A stretch of DNA of 64,000 nucleotides from Syngnathus acus. Lineage: Eukaryota > Chordata > Actinopteri > Syngnathiformes > Syngnathidae. The translations under genes and the position numbers were made by a program. A model generated the notes under the pieces. That model was not told the origin of the DNA and did no database searches. It saw nothing but the letters and a program-made list of their open reading frames with translations. The stretch is from the NCBI RefSeq assembly GCF_901709675.1, contig NC_051088.1, positions 17,929,193 through 17,993,192 on the forward strand. The letters run 5' to 3'. Within the stretch, counting starts at the first letter, position 1, and each line of letters starts with the position of its first letter. Of this stretch, positions 49,096 through 60,430 are shown piece after piece.

Positions 49096-49385
49096 TACCG
49101 TATTTTCCGCACTGTAAGGCGCACCGGATTATAAGGCGCACCTTCAATGAATGGCCCATTTTAAAACTTTGTCCATATATAAGGCGCACCGGATTATAAG
49201 GCGCACCTTCAATGAATGGCCCATTTTAAAACTTTGTCCATATATACATTTGGCCCGCGGGCCGGACTTTGGACACGCCTGCATTAGTGGCTCAATATTG
49301 GTCCATACATAAGGCGCACCTGATTATAAGGCGCACTGTTGGCTTTTCAGAAAATTTGAGGTTTTTAGGTGCGGAAAATACGATA
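49096..49385 (+). mobile_element. mosaic TIR element with tandem 65-bp unit
   Basis: The ends TACCGTATTTTCCGCAC (49096-49112) and its inverse with one mismatch (49369-49385) are 17-bp terminal repeats. Inside, a 65-bp unit beginning 'taaggcgcaccggattataa' is present twice in tandem. It is followed by a short patch ('tttggcccgcgggccggact') that belongs to the hAT-like family seen at 19482. The superfamily is uncertain because no clear target duplication is visible. Confidence 0.75.
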
Positions 49386-50880
49386 ATCTTAAATTATCCA
49401 TGATGACTTAAATCAATAAGTGCTTTTTCAATAATTCTTTAAGAAAGCAAAGCAAAGACAAACCCAACAGTCTGTGATTTGCTGTATTGAAAATTTCTCG
49501 GTGAGCTTACCCGACTGTCTTTTAATATTAAACCCAAGGACACAAGTTCACATAATCAGCCTTTTTAGATGATACAATTCCCCAATAAAATTATAATGAA
49601 TCATTTTATGGTTGTGATTTATCTAAAGAAAGAAAAGGAGAGCGAGAAAGAGCGAACCACTCTATTATGTACATTAATCCTTATTGGGTTCGACATAATG
49701 GATATTTAAAACATGTCAATCTATACATGACGTGCGGGGGGGATTGGCTTGTGGCCCATCTGTCCCTATAGATAACCACAAACGATGATAGTCAAACCAA
49801 GGGGTGCTGTAAAGAAGTGATTCAGCGGGATTGGAGTTGAGGGAATAAATGGAATGAGGTGATTAGAGGATGGAAGGAGCAGGAGGCAGGTTTCGTTGGT
49901 GTGCATGGACGAGGGAGCACAGTGGAGATATGAGAGCGGCGGGGAAAAATGAGGGGAAATAGGAATAGCGGGGACATGAAAGAATAGCAGCAGACAGTCC
50001 GCCACCCCACAGTCACATCCAACGATTTACTATGTTCTGGCTCATAATGTTTTATAGTACAATCACTGATGGTGCAGTAGTCAGTAGTGATCTAATTTCA
50101 CAACTCATATCCTTCAGTAATGTGAACACAAAGGGAGAGGCTGAACCATTAGAAGCGTCCAGTGCTCATCTGCCGCTACTCATGCATAATTGGCTTCCAC
50201 GGAAGGAGGCAAAAAAAAAAGGGGGGGTAAACAGCGAGCGATCATATTAACTCGACAAAGTCCTAATTGAAATCGGTTAACAATCAGAAGAGATGATAAA
50301 GGCCAAAGAGACAGAGCCCCACGGCGAAGACTCGAGTTTAATTTATAATCAAGTGTGACATTTTACCTAAGCCATTTTTTACACTCAAATCAACTCTTGC
50401 CCATCTTCACACGTGAGCATTCAGTGCATTTCCGATTCAAAATGACCTCCGAGTGTCAGCACTAAAATGAGGTAGTGTCACTCTCTGTCCATGAAATATG
50501 AACAAATAACCGAGCGTGCAAAACCCACAAGAAAAAATTTAAAGCACATTCGCAAACATGTCTAGTAAACATAAAATTTGATGGGGACACCTAGATAAAA
50601 TTAATGCACTGTAATATAACAGCCCTCCAATAAAATGTTTAATGTTCACTTTTATTTGAAAGGAGTGTTGATTTATTTTATTCATATCCAAGTGCTCTTT
50701 CGTGAGCTCTACCTTCAGACCTGTAAAGTCAACCGTGTGTCAACAATACAAATGAAATCAAAAAAGCAAACTAACAGACCTCAATTCTGACTGGAGCCAT
50801 TTATGATATTATGCAGCAATCAGACAATATAGCCAAATCTTGTTTTGTGTTATTTATAGCCTGTAGGATGGAGACCTGTA

Positions 50881-50894
50881 CCACTAGATGGCAC
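50881..50894 (+). promoter_or_regulatory. CTCF-consensus site
   Basis: CCACTAGATGGCAC fits the CTCF core consensus CCASYAGRKGGCRS at every position. Motif matches alone do not prove binding. Confidence 0.45.
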
Positions 50895-51454
50895 ACGTAG
50901 CTCTTTACACTGGAATTTGAGCCCCCAGACATGATGAGGAGAGAACATAGTGCTTTGGTCTTTGTTATGCAACACAGAAAAGCCTCTCTCAGTTGAGTAG
51001 AAATATTGGTGTGTTGGTAGAACACAAAAGAAAATCTCTCTCTGCCTGAACCTATTTTTCCAACAAGAGAGTTCATCATGACAGCAAATTTATCAAGAGA
51101 GAGAAAAGCAGAAATAAAACTCAATCTCCTGAATCTTTATTGCGACCCTGACTCATTCATATTTGAGAGCCTGGCCGTCATCCGCGCTATTGAAACGCCT
51201 AATAAATTGTGAATAGGGTGTGCGCGTTTGGGTTCAAAGGGTTCGGAAGAGGCAGACCAAAAGACAACACAAGATGATTTCGGTGCAGTGCTTGCGCGGA
51301 GGAATTATACTACATTAAAAATTCTGACGTGGCGCATGTGCATTGAATAATCGAGTCCCAACTTGATATGTGTACTGCGTGTCTCTGTCCTCACTTTCAA
51401 TTCAAATCACGATAAAATTATGGAAGGCTGTCAAGATCGCTTTTTTTCTCATTT

Positions 51455-52255
51455 AGTCAAAGTCCAAACTTTTTGCGAAGGGGGCCAGATTTGTTGATAG
51501 GTTGATATTGCAAATGAGAATCTATTGGGTTTTTTCCCCCTTTTATTATTGTTTTACCAGGATAGTTGAAGGTTCAAATAATATATTTAAATACAAATGA
51601 ACTATTTTATGAAAGTAGAATGATTTCTTATTTACATGTATTGAGTTTGTCTTATTATTGTTATATTGATGAGAGGGGTGATATTGATGTTTCGACTGCA
51701 GGCCATGTCTTGTTTTTAATCTAAATTAAATCATTCTTGAATTTATCTTATTTATTTTAACTTCATACAAAACAAAATACTTGATATCACAAAATAATGA
51801 TCCATTGTCTTTTTGTTGCTTGCAATCACTGTGAGTGGGCACCGCGGACGCGCAGCAGAGTTAGTAGTAAAGAGACAGCTCTCACCAGTCGGCCGTGGGT
51901 TATTTTGCCTTTTCCTGTGCATTGTCACTGGTAGCGTCTCTGATGTTTGCGTTGCCTTAGTCCTTGGTGTGCGGATTTTTGAATGAGGAAGTGTCTTGTG
52001 TCACTGATTATATTGCAAACAGACACCTGTGTGCACGTGAACTGCGACGGGCTCGCACCCGATCATGAGCGCTCGCTCATGTGCGCGTTCCCGTTCGTAC
52101 GTGTTTCATTTCCCTGGCTTGCTCCGGGGCGCGCAGATCCCCGCGACAGTGCCAGCGGGCCACATATTATTGAACACGATGCTTCGGGCCGGTCTAAATT
52201 TAGACACGGGCTCAATTTGGCCCGCGATCTGGACTTTGGATACCAAGATGACACT
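51455..52255. mobile_element. possible hAT-like element with GC-rich core
   Basis: The left 'caaagtccaaactttttgcg' with 'gggggccagatttg' and the right 'caatttggcccgcgatctgg' with 'actttggata' are imperfect inverted ends of the hAT-like type also seen at 49240. Between them, 51840-52140 is unusually GC- and CpG-rich ('accgcggacgcgcagcag', 'gctccggggcgcgcagatcc'). No reading frame of note is present. Confidence 0.45.
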
Positions 52256-52373
52256 TAAACAATTGACCGAATAAGAAATATCCATGCATCTGAGACTATA
52301 AAGTTGCATATTATTGACTCTATGAGCTTCACTGCTTCTGAAGGGCAAGATAAGATGCATTGCCCTCAGCTGG

Positions 52374-52768
<395 letters not shown>

Positions 52769-52965
52769 TGCAGCAGATGGTGAATGAAAAAAATGCCTTT
52801 CTGCCTGGGGGCTGGAGATGTCAGGGTCAGAGCTTAGGCTTTGAGGTCCATCAGATCCTGGCTGATTTGAACAGATTGTTTTGCGCAGAGTTGGTCAGTC
52901 AAGAAAATAAATGCAAAAAAAATACAGTGATTTGGTTTAACAATCCACACTGTTACAGGTATTAG

Positions 52966-55375
52966 AACATTATATTCCCTTTTAACACTCTGAGCTATTG
53001 TGATCATAAATGGTCACTGCACAGATGAACAATCATGCAGACATTGGACGATACAGACGCATGCTGAAAAAAAAATGGTTGCACAAAACAGCCTGCAAGT
53101 GGCTTTTATTTCAAACAAGCAATGTAAGTTGAGTAAAAATGGTTGATGCTGTAGATGTCAAAATGTATTCATTTGTTTCTGCATTTTCCTGCACTCTACA
53201 AGCAATGTCCTTTTCTTGAAAAATAAACGGATAGACATTTAACAATTGTTTTTTTAAATCTAATTAATCACTTAATTGAGAAAAAGCTCCAACAGATGAA
53301 TCAATTACTCAAGAAAAATTGGTAGTTGTAGGTCTAAAATTAAAAATTTGGCGCTGAAGCCGAATTATCAATATCGTATCAGTAGCATAACACTGATCGG
53401 AACATCCCTCATTTATTTATTAATTAATGGACAATGATTTGCTCTTACCCACCGCCTAATTTACCTGGCAAGAGTCGAATATGTGGAGTATCATCAATTA
53501 CTTTTTTTCCAACTGGTCAATGCTGAAGCTGTATTTCCTATTGGCCACTGATTTACTGCGCCACAATGATTGCTGTGAAAAGGTCATTAAAACAAGAAAT
53601 CAAACGCTAGCCTTTGCACTAGACTTGTGCAAACAGTCCCTACTGATGTGGCCCTTTTGCTAATAATTACGGTAAGTAGTACAAGTGGGGGCAATCACAA
53701 CAAAAACATCCACTTAAGTGAATAGGTATGCACAGCAGGCTCAGTATTGCGTTTGTCATGATGTTTTGAATGAAATGATTTTGTGACAATGACAAATGAT
53801 TGCAACGTTAATTTACAGTGTACAAGTCAATACCGAAATTAATGAAGCACCGCAAAACAAATTTTCCCGTGCAGTAAACAAATACAGCAAAAATTGTAAA
53901 AAAGGCTTTTTATGCTCACACTGCACAAAAAATGTCCATCTTATGCAGATGAAAGAACACTTCCTCCATATGATGTGATTATATTTCTTCAGATGATTTT
54001 GTGAAGCCTGTTCAAGAAATAAGAGCGGTAGATGATACCTTGAAGCAATCAATGAAGCATGAATATTTAAAATGCTATAAGGTTTTCCATCCAGTGGGAC
54101 AAAGTTCAATATGTAGGCGAACTGAAATCATACTTAATTTGCTATTTTAGCCATGAAATAAACATAACACCTACAACGCATAGTGTGTTGGGAATCATTT
54201 TCCGACATATTTCCAGTGTACGTGTGGGCGTGTACATTCCTTGCATGTTCTAGCCAAGCTGTTGGTTTGCCTTGGGACAAGATTGTGGGAAATGCCACAA
54301 TGCCAGACATGATAGTGTTTTCATTTGAAGACAAATACATCCAAATGTGCTTTCTTAGCCTTAATCCTGCTCTCGCACAAGAAAAAGAAAAACCAAAAAG
54401 AAGGAGACAGCATCACATAACATTCCCCAGCAATGTCTATAGAGTCCACATTTGCTCCCAGTTGAGCACCTTTTGAGCAGTGAGCCCCATTCAGCAAGTA
54501 CGAGTCCACGATGATCCGGTTAGGCGAGAGTGGGAGTCATTGAAAGCTTGCCGCATTCAGAGACATGTAAGTGCAGGGAGATGGTGCAGGGGGGGTACCA
54601 ATGAGGAGGTGGCTGCTAGAAGGCAAAGCTAATTTACTGTGACAGAAATCGGAGCTATCACGACCACCGTGACCAAGCAGCACAGGCAGCATATATCGAG
54701 TCAAACCCACGAGTTCTAGTTGAGGGTCGGATGATTGGCGTTCCAAAGAAGAGAATAAGATGCACTCAACAAGACGGATAAGGTGTGTGCATGCATAACT
54801 ATCAACCCTACACACTAAAAATAGGTCAGGTAGAAGAACCCTTCGATCTGAGAGGTTTTATTACAGCAAATCACAGATGGATGATGCGGGAGGTTTTAGA
54901 ATGAAAAAAGATATGAACTAATCTAAAAAGGTTTATCATAACCTTGATCAGTGGCCGCTCTCGACAGCTCTCGCAGGAGATTCAGGGCTTAGATGAGTAG
55001 ACATTCTAAATTTGATCAGTTATACACTATGACGACAATATCAGGAATATTGAAACTAAAATTTGAATTTTAACATTGACAGCAAGGCATTTGAAAAAAA
55101 CAAACAAATAAAAAACAAGTCATGGCTGTCATGCCACATCTCCCGAGGGTTATCAATGCTAGGCGAACACAAAAGCTGCAACATTCATGAGGAATTCTTA
55201 ACGGTTGGGCAAAGTTTGTTCGTTAGAAAAACACTAAAATTTTAATGGAGCTTAATATTAATAGAATATGGTGAGGAAGGCTGATATTTGTGAGCCGCAG
55301 AGAACGGGCCACAGCGGCATCATTACTCAATGACGGGAGAAGGAGACACAAGGCTGGTCTGGAAATGAGACATGG
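52966..55375. other. intergenic, no gene recognised
   Basis: AT-rich unique sequence apart from a decayed dispersed relic at about 53060-53330 ('ttaatcacttaattgagaaaaa'). No coding signature in any frame. Confidence 0.5.
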
Positions 55376-55436
55376 TGGTGGCGGCGGCGGCGGCGGCGGA
55401 GGAGGAGGCGGCAGCAGCAGAGGAGGGGATTGTGGG
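55376..55436 (+). repeat. GGC/GGA/GCA trinucleotide repeat
   Basis: GGT, GGC, GGA and GCA triplets follow one another in a 60-base GC-rich block about 650 bases upstream of the amigo3 start codon. It may lie in the promoter or 5' exon; it is not part of a convincing coding frame. Confidence 0.85.
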
Positions 55437-55893
55437 AGATTAAGAGAGCACCGCCGTGTTTGTTCTACACCACAAAGCAATGCAGAATGTTTGGTAAGCG
55501 GCAGTCTCATTTGGGACCCGGACAGATCAAGTCGGAGGACCTTAAACTTGAAGCTGAGAAATCAGGCGGGAGCAATGAATTAGTTCCTTCACCGCCTCGG
55601 GATTGAGGCTCAGAGAAGCAGATAAAAATTAAACACTGACATTTGTTGGCATTCACGAAGGGGATGCTATTTCATCAAAGAAAATAGCTGTGCTGAGTTG
55701 GACTTTCATGTCAATTGACAGTTTATTTTCCAAGTCAAGGTTCTGTTTTTTTTTTTTTTCTCCTATTACATGCGGGATTAAGTGAGGACAAACTGCTCAC
55801 ATTTCAACTTTTTGACCTTTCATTAAGTTTCCTCATTTCGAAACTTGCGGGAAGTCATCCGATGCCGACTGAGAAGACAAGTTCACCTTTAAG

Positions 55894-56031
55894 GTAAAAC
55901 ATTTCTATTTAGATTGTATCGACGACACAACTTTGAGAGCAAGAAGAATAACTACTAAACATTTTGTTTTGATTGTAATGAATGCTGTCTCAGCAAATAT
56001 TCTATTTAGAATGTGATTCTCATCCATCCAG
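55894..56031 (+). other. predicted 5'-UTR intron of amigo3
   Basis: AAG|GTAAAAC makes a good donor at 55894, ACTACTAAAC at 55951-55960 a strong branch-point match, and a pyrimidine-containing stretch leads to CATCCATCCAG| at 56031. This gives a 138-base intron ending 47 bases before the start codon. AMIGO genes in vertebrates usually have an intronless coding region preceded by a non-coding exon. Other AGs at 55992 and 56009 are possible acceptors. Confidence 0.45.
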
Positions 56032-56078
56032 GGAAAGTTGGAAGAATTTCAAACCTGCAAGACTTTGGCTGTAGAAAC

Positions 56079-57464
56079 ATGATTGCCAGAATCAATCGCA
56101 TCATCCTCATCCTGGTGCTCCTCTGCCTCCTCCCCCCAAGTAAGGAGACCTGCCCTTCTATGTGTCTTTGCACGTCCGACACAGTCAGCTGCAGCTCCAG
56201 CGGTCTCACCAAGATACCCAAGTCACTGCCCTCGTTCGCCAACACGCTTGATCTCAGTCATAACCAAATGTCCTGGCTGGGTCCAGGCAGCTTCAGCAGA
56301 ATGTCCAGACTGGAAAACCTTTGGATGGCCCACAACCAGATCAGCAGCCTGGCCAACGGGGCATTTGAGAATGCCTCGAGCCTACGATATCTTGACCTGT
56401 CCTCCAACAAGCTCCAAACGGTGGAGCAGCACTATTTTGAGGGACTGTGGAGGCTGGAGCAGCTCATTCTCTTTAACAATAAAATCACAAAGGTAGAAGC
56501 CGGCACGCTGATGGGTCTGAGCAGCTTGAAAAAGGCGTACTTCAGCCTCAACCGGATCACGCACTTCCCCTTCTTCTCCATCCAAGACCATAGTCACCCC
56601 TTTCTGGCCATGCTGGATCTCTCATCCAACCTTATGACTCATCTGCCATGGCAAGATGTGAAAGCATTGCCCAGGTCGGTGCAGCGGGGGCTCTACCTTC
56701 ACAACAACTCCCTTATTTGCGACTGCTCCATGTACAGCATGTTCTGGCACTGGAATCTCCGAGGGTACGCCTCCCTGAGGGAATTCACAGACGAACACAC
56801 TTGCACCATCTATGGGGAACCCCGAGCATCTATCCGGTTCCTTCGACAAAATCGCTTTTTCAACAACTGCAGCGTTGAAAAAGCCGTGTCGCTTCCGGTG
56901 ACCGTGCTCCTCTCCAAGGTTTTGGTTTCCGAGGGTCAACGGCTGCGTCTGGACTGCCAAACATCCTTGAGTAGCGCCAATCTCTCATTTACATGGTTTT
57001 CGCCCAGCCAGGGCTACATCACTCAGTACAACATTGATGACACACTCATGAGCATGTTTGCCAATGGTACTTTGGAGATCCGAGCAGCCAAGGTCAACGA
57101 CTCAGGCCTGTATGTGTGTACAGCAGTGGATGGTAAAGAGGCCCTGAACGCAACCAGAGAAATAAACGTGACGGTGCTCTTGCCTGAAGTGGGGTCCTTC
57201 AGCACGGGTTACACAACGTTGCTGGGCTGTGCGGTGACGATGGTCCTCATCCTCGTATACCTCTACCTTACCCCGTGCCGATGCAGCTGCTGCAAGCAGC
57301 CCAACCCTCCGGTCATCCCCGTTGCAACATACGAACCGGAGAATTCAATGCCCGTTTTCTCCTCTTGCACAGCAGACAGAGGGAAAAGCCACCTTAACAA
57401 GCATGTGGCGTTCATGCAGCCGATGCTGAGTGAAGAAGAGCCTGAATGGACACATGAAAGCTGA
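56079..57464 (+). CDS. amigo3: amphoterin-induced protein 3 (LRR/Ig adhesion protein)
   Basis: Single-exon gene for a 461-residue type I membrane protein of the AMIGO family, which acts at the neuronal surface in homophilic and heterophilic adhesion. Order of parts: signal peptide (1-22), LRRNT cysteines C25, C29, C31, C38, about six leucine-rich repeats (53-205; e.g. LRYLDLSSNKLQ), LRRCT with C214, C216, C242 and C264, an Ig domain (C293-W306-C347 with the DSGLYVC signature), a transmembrane segment (379-398) and the family motif YLYLTPCRC just after it. Sequons stand at N98, N209, N263, N301, N329, N340, N357 and N363. RFFNNCS and GYTTLLGCAV fit AMIGO3 better than AMIGO1 or AMIGO2. The first in-frame ATG is 56079 with A at -3; the frame is open further upstream only from a GTG. 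The cytoplasmic tail is short (about 60 residues) and ends in EPEWTHES, without the serine-rich end of mammalian AMIGOs. Expression control is not visible beyond the upstream GC-rich block. Confidence 0.88.
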   Translation: MIARINRIILILVLLCLLPPSKETCPSMCLCTSDTVSCSSSGLTKIPKSLPSFANTLDLSHNQMSWLGPGSFSRMSRLENLWMAHNQISSLANGAFENASSLRYLDLSSNKLQTVEQHYFEGLWRLEQLILFNNKITKVEAGTLMGLSSLKKAYFSLNRITHFPFFSIQDHSHPFLAMLDLSSNLMTHLPWQDVKALPRSVQRGLYLHNNSLICDCSMYSMFWHWNLRGYASLREFTDEHTCTIYGEPRASIRFLRQNRFFNNCSVEKAVSLPVTVLLSKVLVSEGQRLRLDCQTSLSSANLSFTWFSPSQGYITQYNIDDTLMSMFANGTLEIRAAKVNDSGLYVCTAVDGKEALNATREINVTVLLPEVGSFSTGYTTLLGCAVTMVLILVYLYLTPCRCSCCKQPNPPVIPVATYEPENSMPVFSSCTADRGKSHLNKHVAFMQPMLSEEEPEWTHES

Positions 57465-59439
57465 TTCCAGAACAAAAACAGAGGCCATCAGACGCAAAGT
57501 CACCTTTTTTTTCCTGGATGTCACCTGCTGTTAACAAGCATAAAAGTTCCTTCTGCTTTGTTCTTGTTAGCTGCTCAAATTGGCCGTAGGGTTTAACAGT
57601 GAGCACAATAGAGCCATCCTCACCTCCTAAAGTCACCTCGTAATGATTTGGTGCAGTGCAATTATGGTCAAGGGTGACTCGAGAAATGGCACATGTTTCT
57701 ATTAGCAACTGTTAAAAAAAAATGCTCTTAGTGCCCCTGATAAATGACTTTTAATTAACTACATTCTCTGTTGCTAAAACTACAGACTATTGTATGCACA
57801 GTACAAGATGAATTCACTAAGAATAAGTCATGTAATTTTAAGAATAAGAAGGCAAATCATGCTGTAGTCAACCACACAGAATTGTCACTTTTTGTCTGGG
57901 AAAAAAAAAAAAGGTGAGTCAGGCAATCCCCCTCCCCTCATCACGTCATTTGTAAATCTTTGAATTGATTTGGTAACAAACAACACATTTTGAACAGAAT
58001 AGGCTCAATTTCATCTGCAGATGCCCATAAATGCTGTTTGATCCTAATTCTTCTGTAAGAGCAGGCTGGCTGTGTTTGTTTGCCAACTTGGCAGACCATT
58101 CTCTGCTAAATTGGGTTTACCGGCGCAGCATAGGGAGTGTCGTCAGGGATGTGCCTGGCGGAGTGACAATTTTGTGGCAGAAAGTTGATCGAAAGCTATG
58201 CTTGCTCAGATCCGGTCTAAGTGAGTATTTACAAAGGGAATGAGGCAAGTTTCTCTGAATGGTTGGCTGTGAGTACTCCCACAGCGGCGCAGACCTCCCT
58301 CTCTCAGCTCCACCAGCTTGCACTCATATGTGACACCGGGTCCAAGCTGCATGTTTTGCAGAATTGACAAAAGAATAGAAACGTAAAAATAGAGCCCTAT
58401 GAAATTAATATAACTACAACACCCGAATAGAACTGGCTAATGCTTCAAGCAGCTGTCATGTGAGACCAAAGGTTGGTTGTACATTTGATGTGCATATTAT
58501 TTGATGGCATTTACACACTACTGTACAATAAAGGGGATGAAAGGAGGTGAAGTCTTGCAGGAAAGCATTAAGTCATGACATGAAAGACAATACAGAGGTG
58601 GGCCGGGAACCTTTCAGCAGAGACAAAAGAACAAATCATTTCTTTCCTTCCAATCATCTTGATGTTATGAGCCTATAGTTTAATCTTAAAACAAACGCTG
58701 TATCCATATTTAACTGGATTAGGTGTAATCCTTCATGTCAAACAAAATCATTTGAAACAACCAGGCTCATGGGAGAGGGCCTGGAATTATGTGTAAACCC
58801 CAATTCAAAACTGACCTTTTATGTCTAATGGAACGTCTATCGTTGTATAACCCGCATGAAAATTCACAAACTAAAAAGTGCAGCTTTAAAATTCTAACGA
58901 GGAGCCATGCAGGAGGGCTACCCGCCCGTGCTAAATTTAATGGCTGATATAATCTAACTAAAAGAGCTCAGTGGTCGGTCTACTCACTTGTCTCAGCAAG
59001 GATGTATGCACATTTGTTATTTCTGCATGTGTGATGAGGTAAACTAGTGTTTGGTTGTTCTGTTGTCAATCACTGTCTGATTTGAGTAAATTATTCCAAG
59101 ATGCAAGTACAGTAAGTGATCAAAAATCAAGTTAGCGTCTATCTAATTACACAGGCGTCAGTGTTTACATTTGATGTAAATGTCTGTGTTGCCATCTGTC
59201 CATGACTTGACTACAAGCCACATCCAAGGTTCAGTGATTTAGAGCCTGAGAAAAGTCAGTCATTGTGCAATACAATTGAATTTAATGCGCACCAATGAGT
59301 AGCAGTATTTACAAACCACAGCTGCTAAATGCATTCAAGCATGTGCACAAATTCCGGTGACCATCACTCTAGATTAATGCAATAATGGAAATCAGGGCAC
59401 CAACATGAATGACTGATGAATACTTAACATGACTCTCTG
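57465..59439 (+). other. amigo3 3' flank
   Basis: Probable 3' UTR followed by intergenic DNA. No further gene recognised. A short stretch at 58045-58130 resembles the minus strand of 8385-8455 and is probably an old repeat. Confidence 0.45.
58527..58532 (+). terminator. candidate amigo3 polyadenylation signal
   Basis: AATAAA about 1.06 kb after the amigo3 stop codon is the first canonical signal I see downstream. Use is unproven. Confidence 0.35.
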
Positions 59440-60430
59440 TATGTACGTAGATGGCGTCTTCACGTAGAAGTTGAATTTGTCTTGTGACAAATCAAAACAT
59501 GCATTGCAAATCATCTTTCCCCATTGAGATAAATGGAAATGCCAATTTTCGGTTCCAGCAACCTATGAAATAAAAAAAAGTATAAATAAAAAAACATACA
59601 CTAATAACATAACTGAATCAAATGCAAAGAATTCAACTGCTATGATGAATTAAACTTCATGATAATTCAATGGTAGTTGTGTACACCTTGCCCACCAAGG
59701 AGCAGTATAATACATAAAGACATACCAGATATAGATTTGACAACTAAGCGACTGTAAGGGAAGCTCCCACTCAAACGAAAAAAATAAGCGGTGAAATATG
59801 CACTGCAGCGTCTACATTTTATTGACTAAATATGCGCTTGAGTAACTTAATCTATTGTTTAGAATCAGCTATTTATCACAGGTAACTGACTCAACTTCAT
59901 TCATGCCCGCAGCACTTAGGCAGTCGTACGCTGAGCATTTATTGCTTCAAAGAATGGGTTTTTGATCTGCGTAAAGCTGTACGGTCATTGGACCACCCAT
60001 CGAATGCTCAGCATCTCCGGGGGCAATGGGTAGGCCGGGACGCTCGATTTCTGCATGACGATTGGACGATTTGTTCAAGTCGGAGCTGAGCTTCCCCTTA
60101 TTTGAAACATCTGCCACTTCATCTAAGATCATTTTTGCAAATGAGGTTTAAAATTGTTACAACATAGATGCTAGTTTTACTAGACTGTTTAAAGGTTATT
60201 AGCATTAGGCTGGTGTTTTTTTTTCATAAGAAACTGTTAACATGGTCTAACGAACTACACAACACGCAATTCCCTATGTTTACCATTTAATTTCCCAGAA
60301 GACTTCAACTGGAAGCGGCAATAAAAAGCTTGAAGTACTTTTTGGAAGAACTGTTCACTGTCTGCTAATCTATTCCTTGTGACATTTGCTGCCACCATCT
60401 TAAATTTAGTGGTCGTAACTCAAATTTCTG
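59440..60430 (+). repeat. dispersed 'GAGATACGAGTT' family, long copy E
   Basis: Has the family order: 'gaccaatttg'-like start decayed, 'gagataaatggaaatgccaat', the marker 'caccttgcccaccaaggagcagtataa', 'cataccagatatag', and an end 'gtggtcgtaactcaaatttc'. Between 59920 and 60130 sits a stretch with inverted 'gctgagcatt'/'aatgctcagc'. No protein-coding potential. Confidence 0.5.

Noticed and set aside
55290-55583. Gly-rich frame upstream of amigo3
   Set aside because: Caused by the GGC/GGA repeat; no conserved domain.
56013-56078. Upstream extension of the amigo3 frame
   Set aside because: It begins at a GTG, crosses the predicted splice acceptor and would put a charged stretch before the signal peptide; the ATG at 56079 is the natural start.
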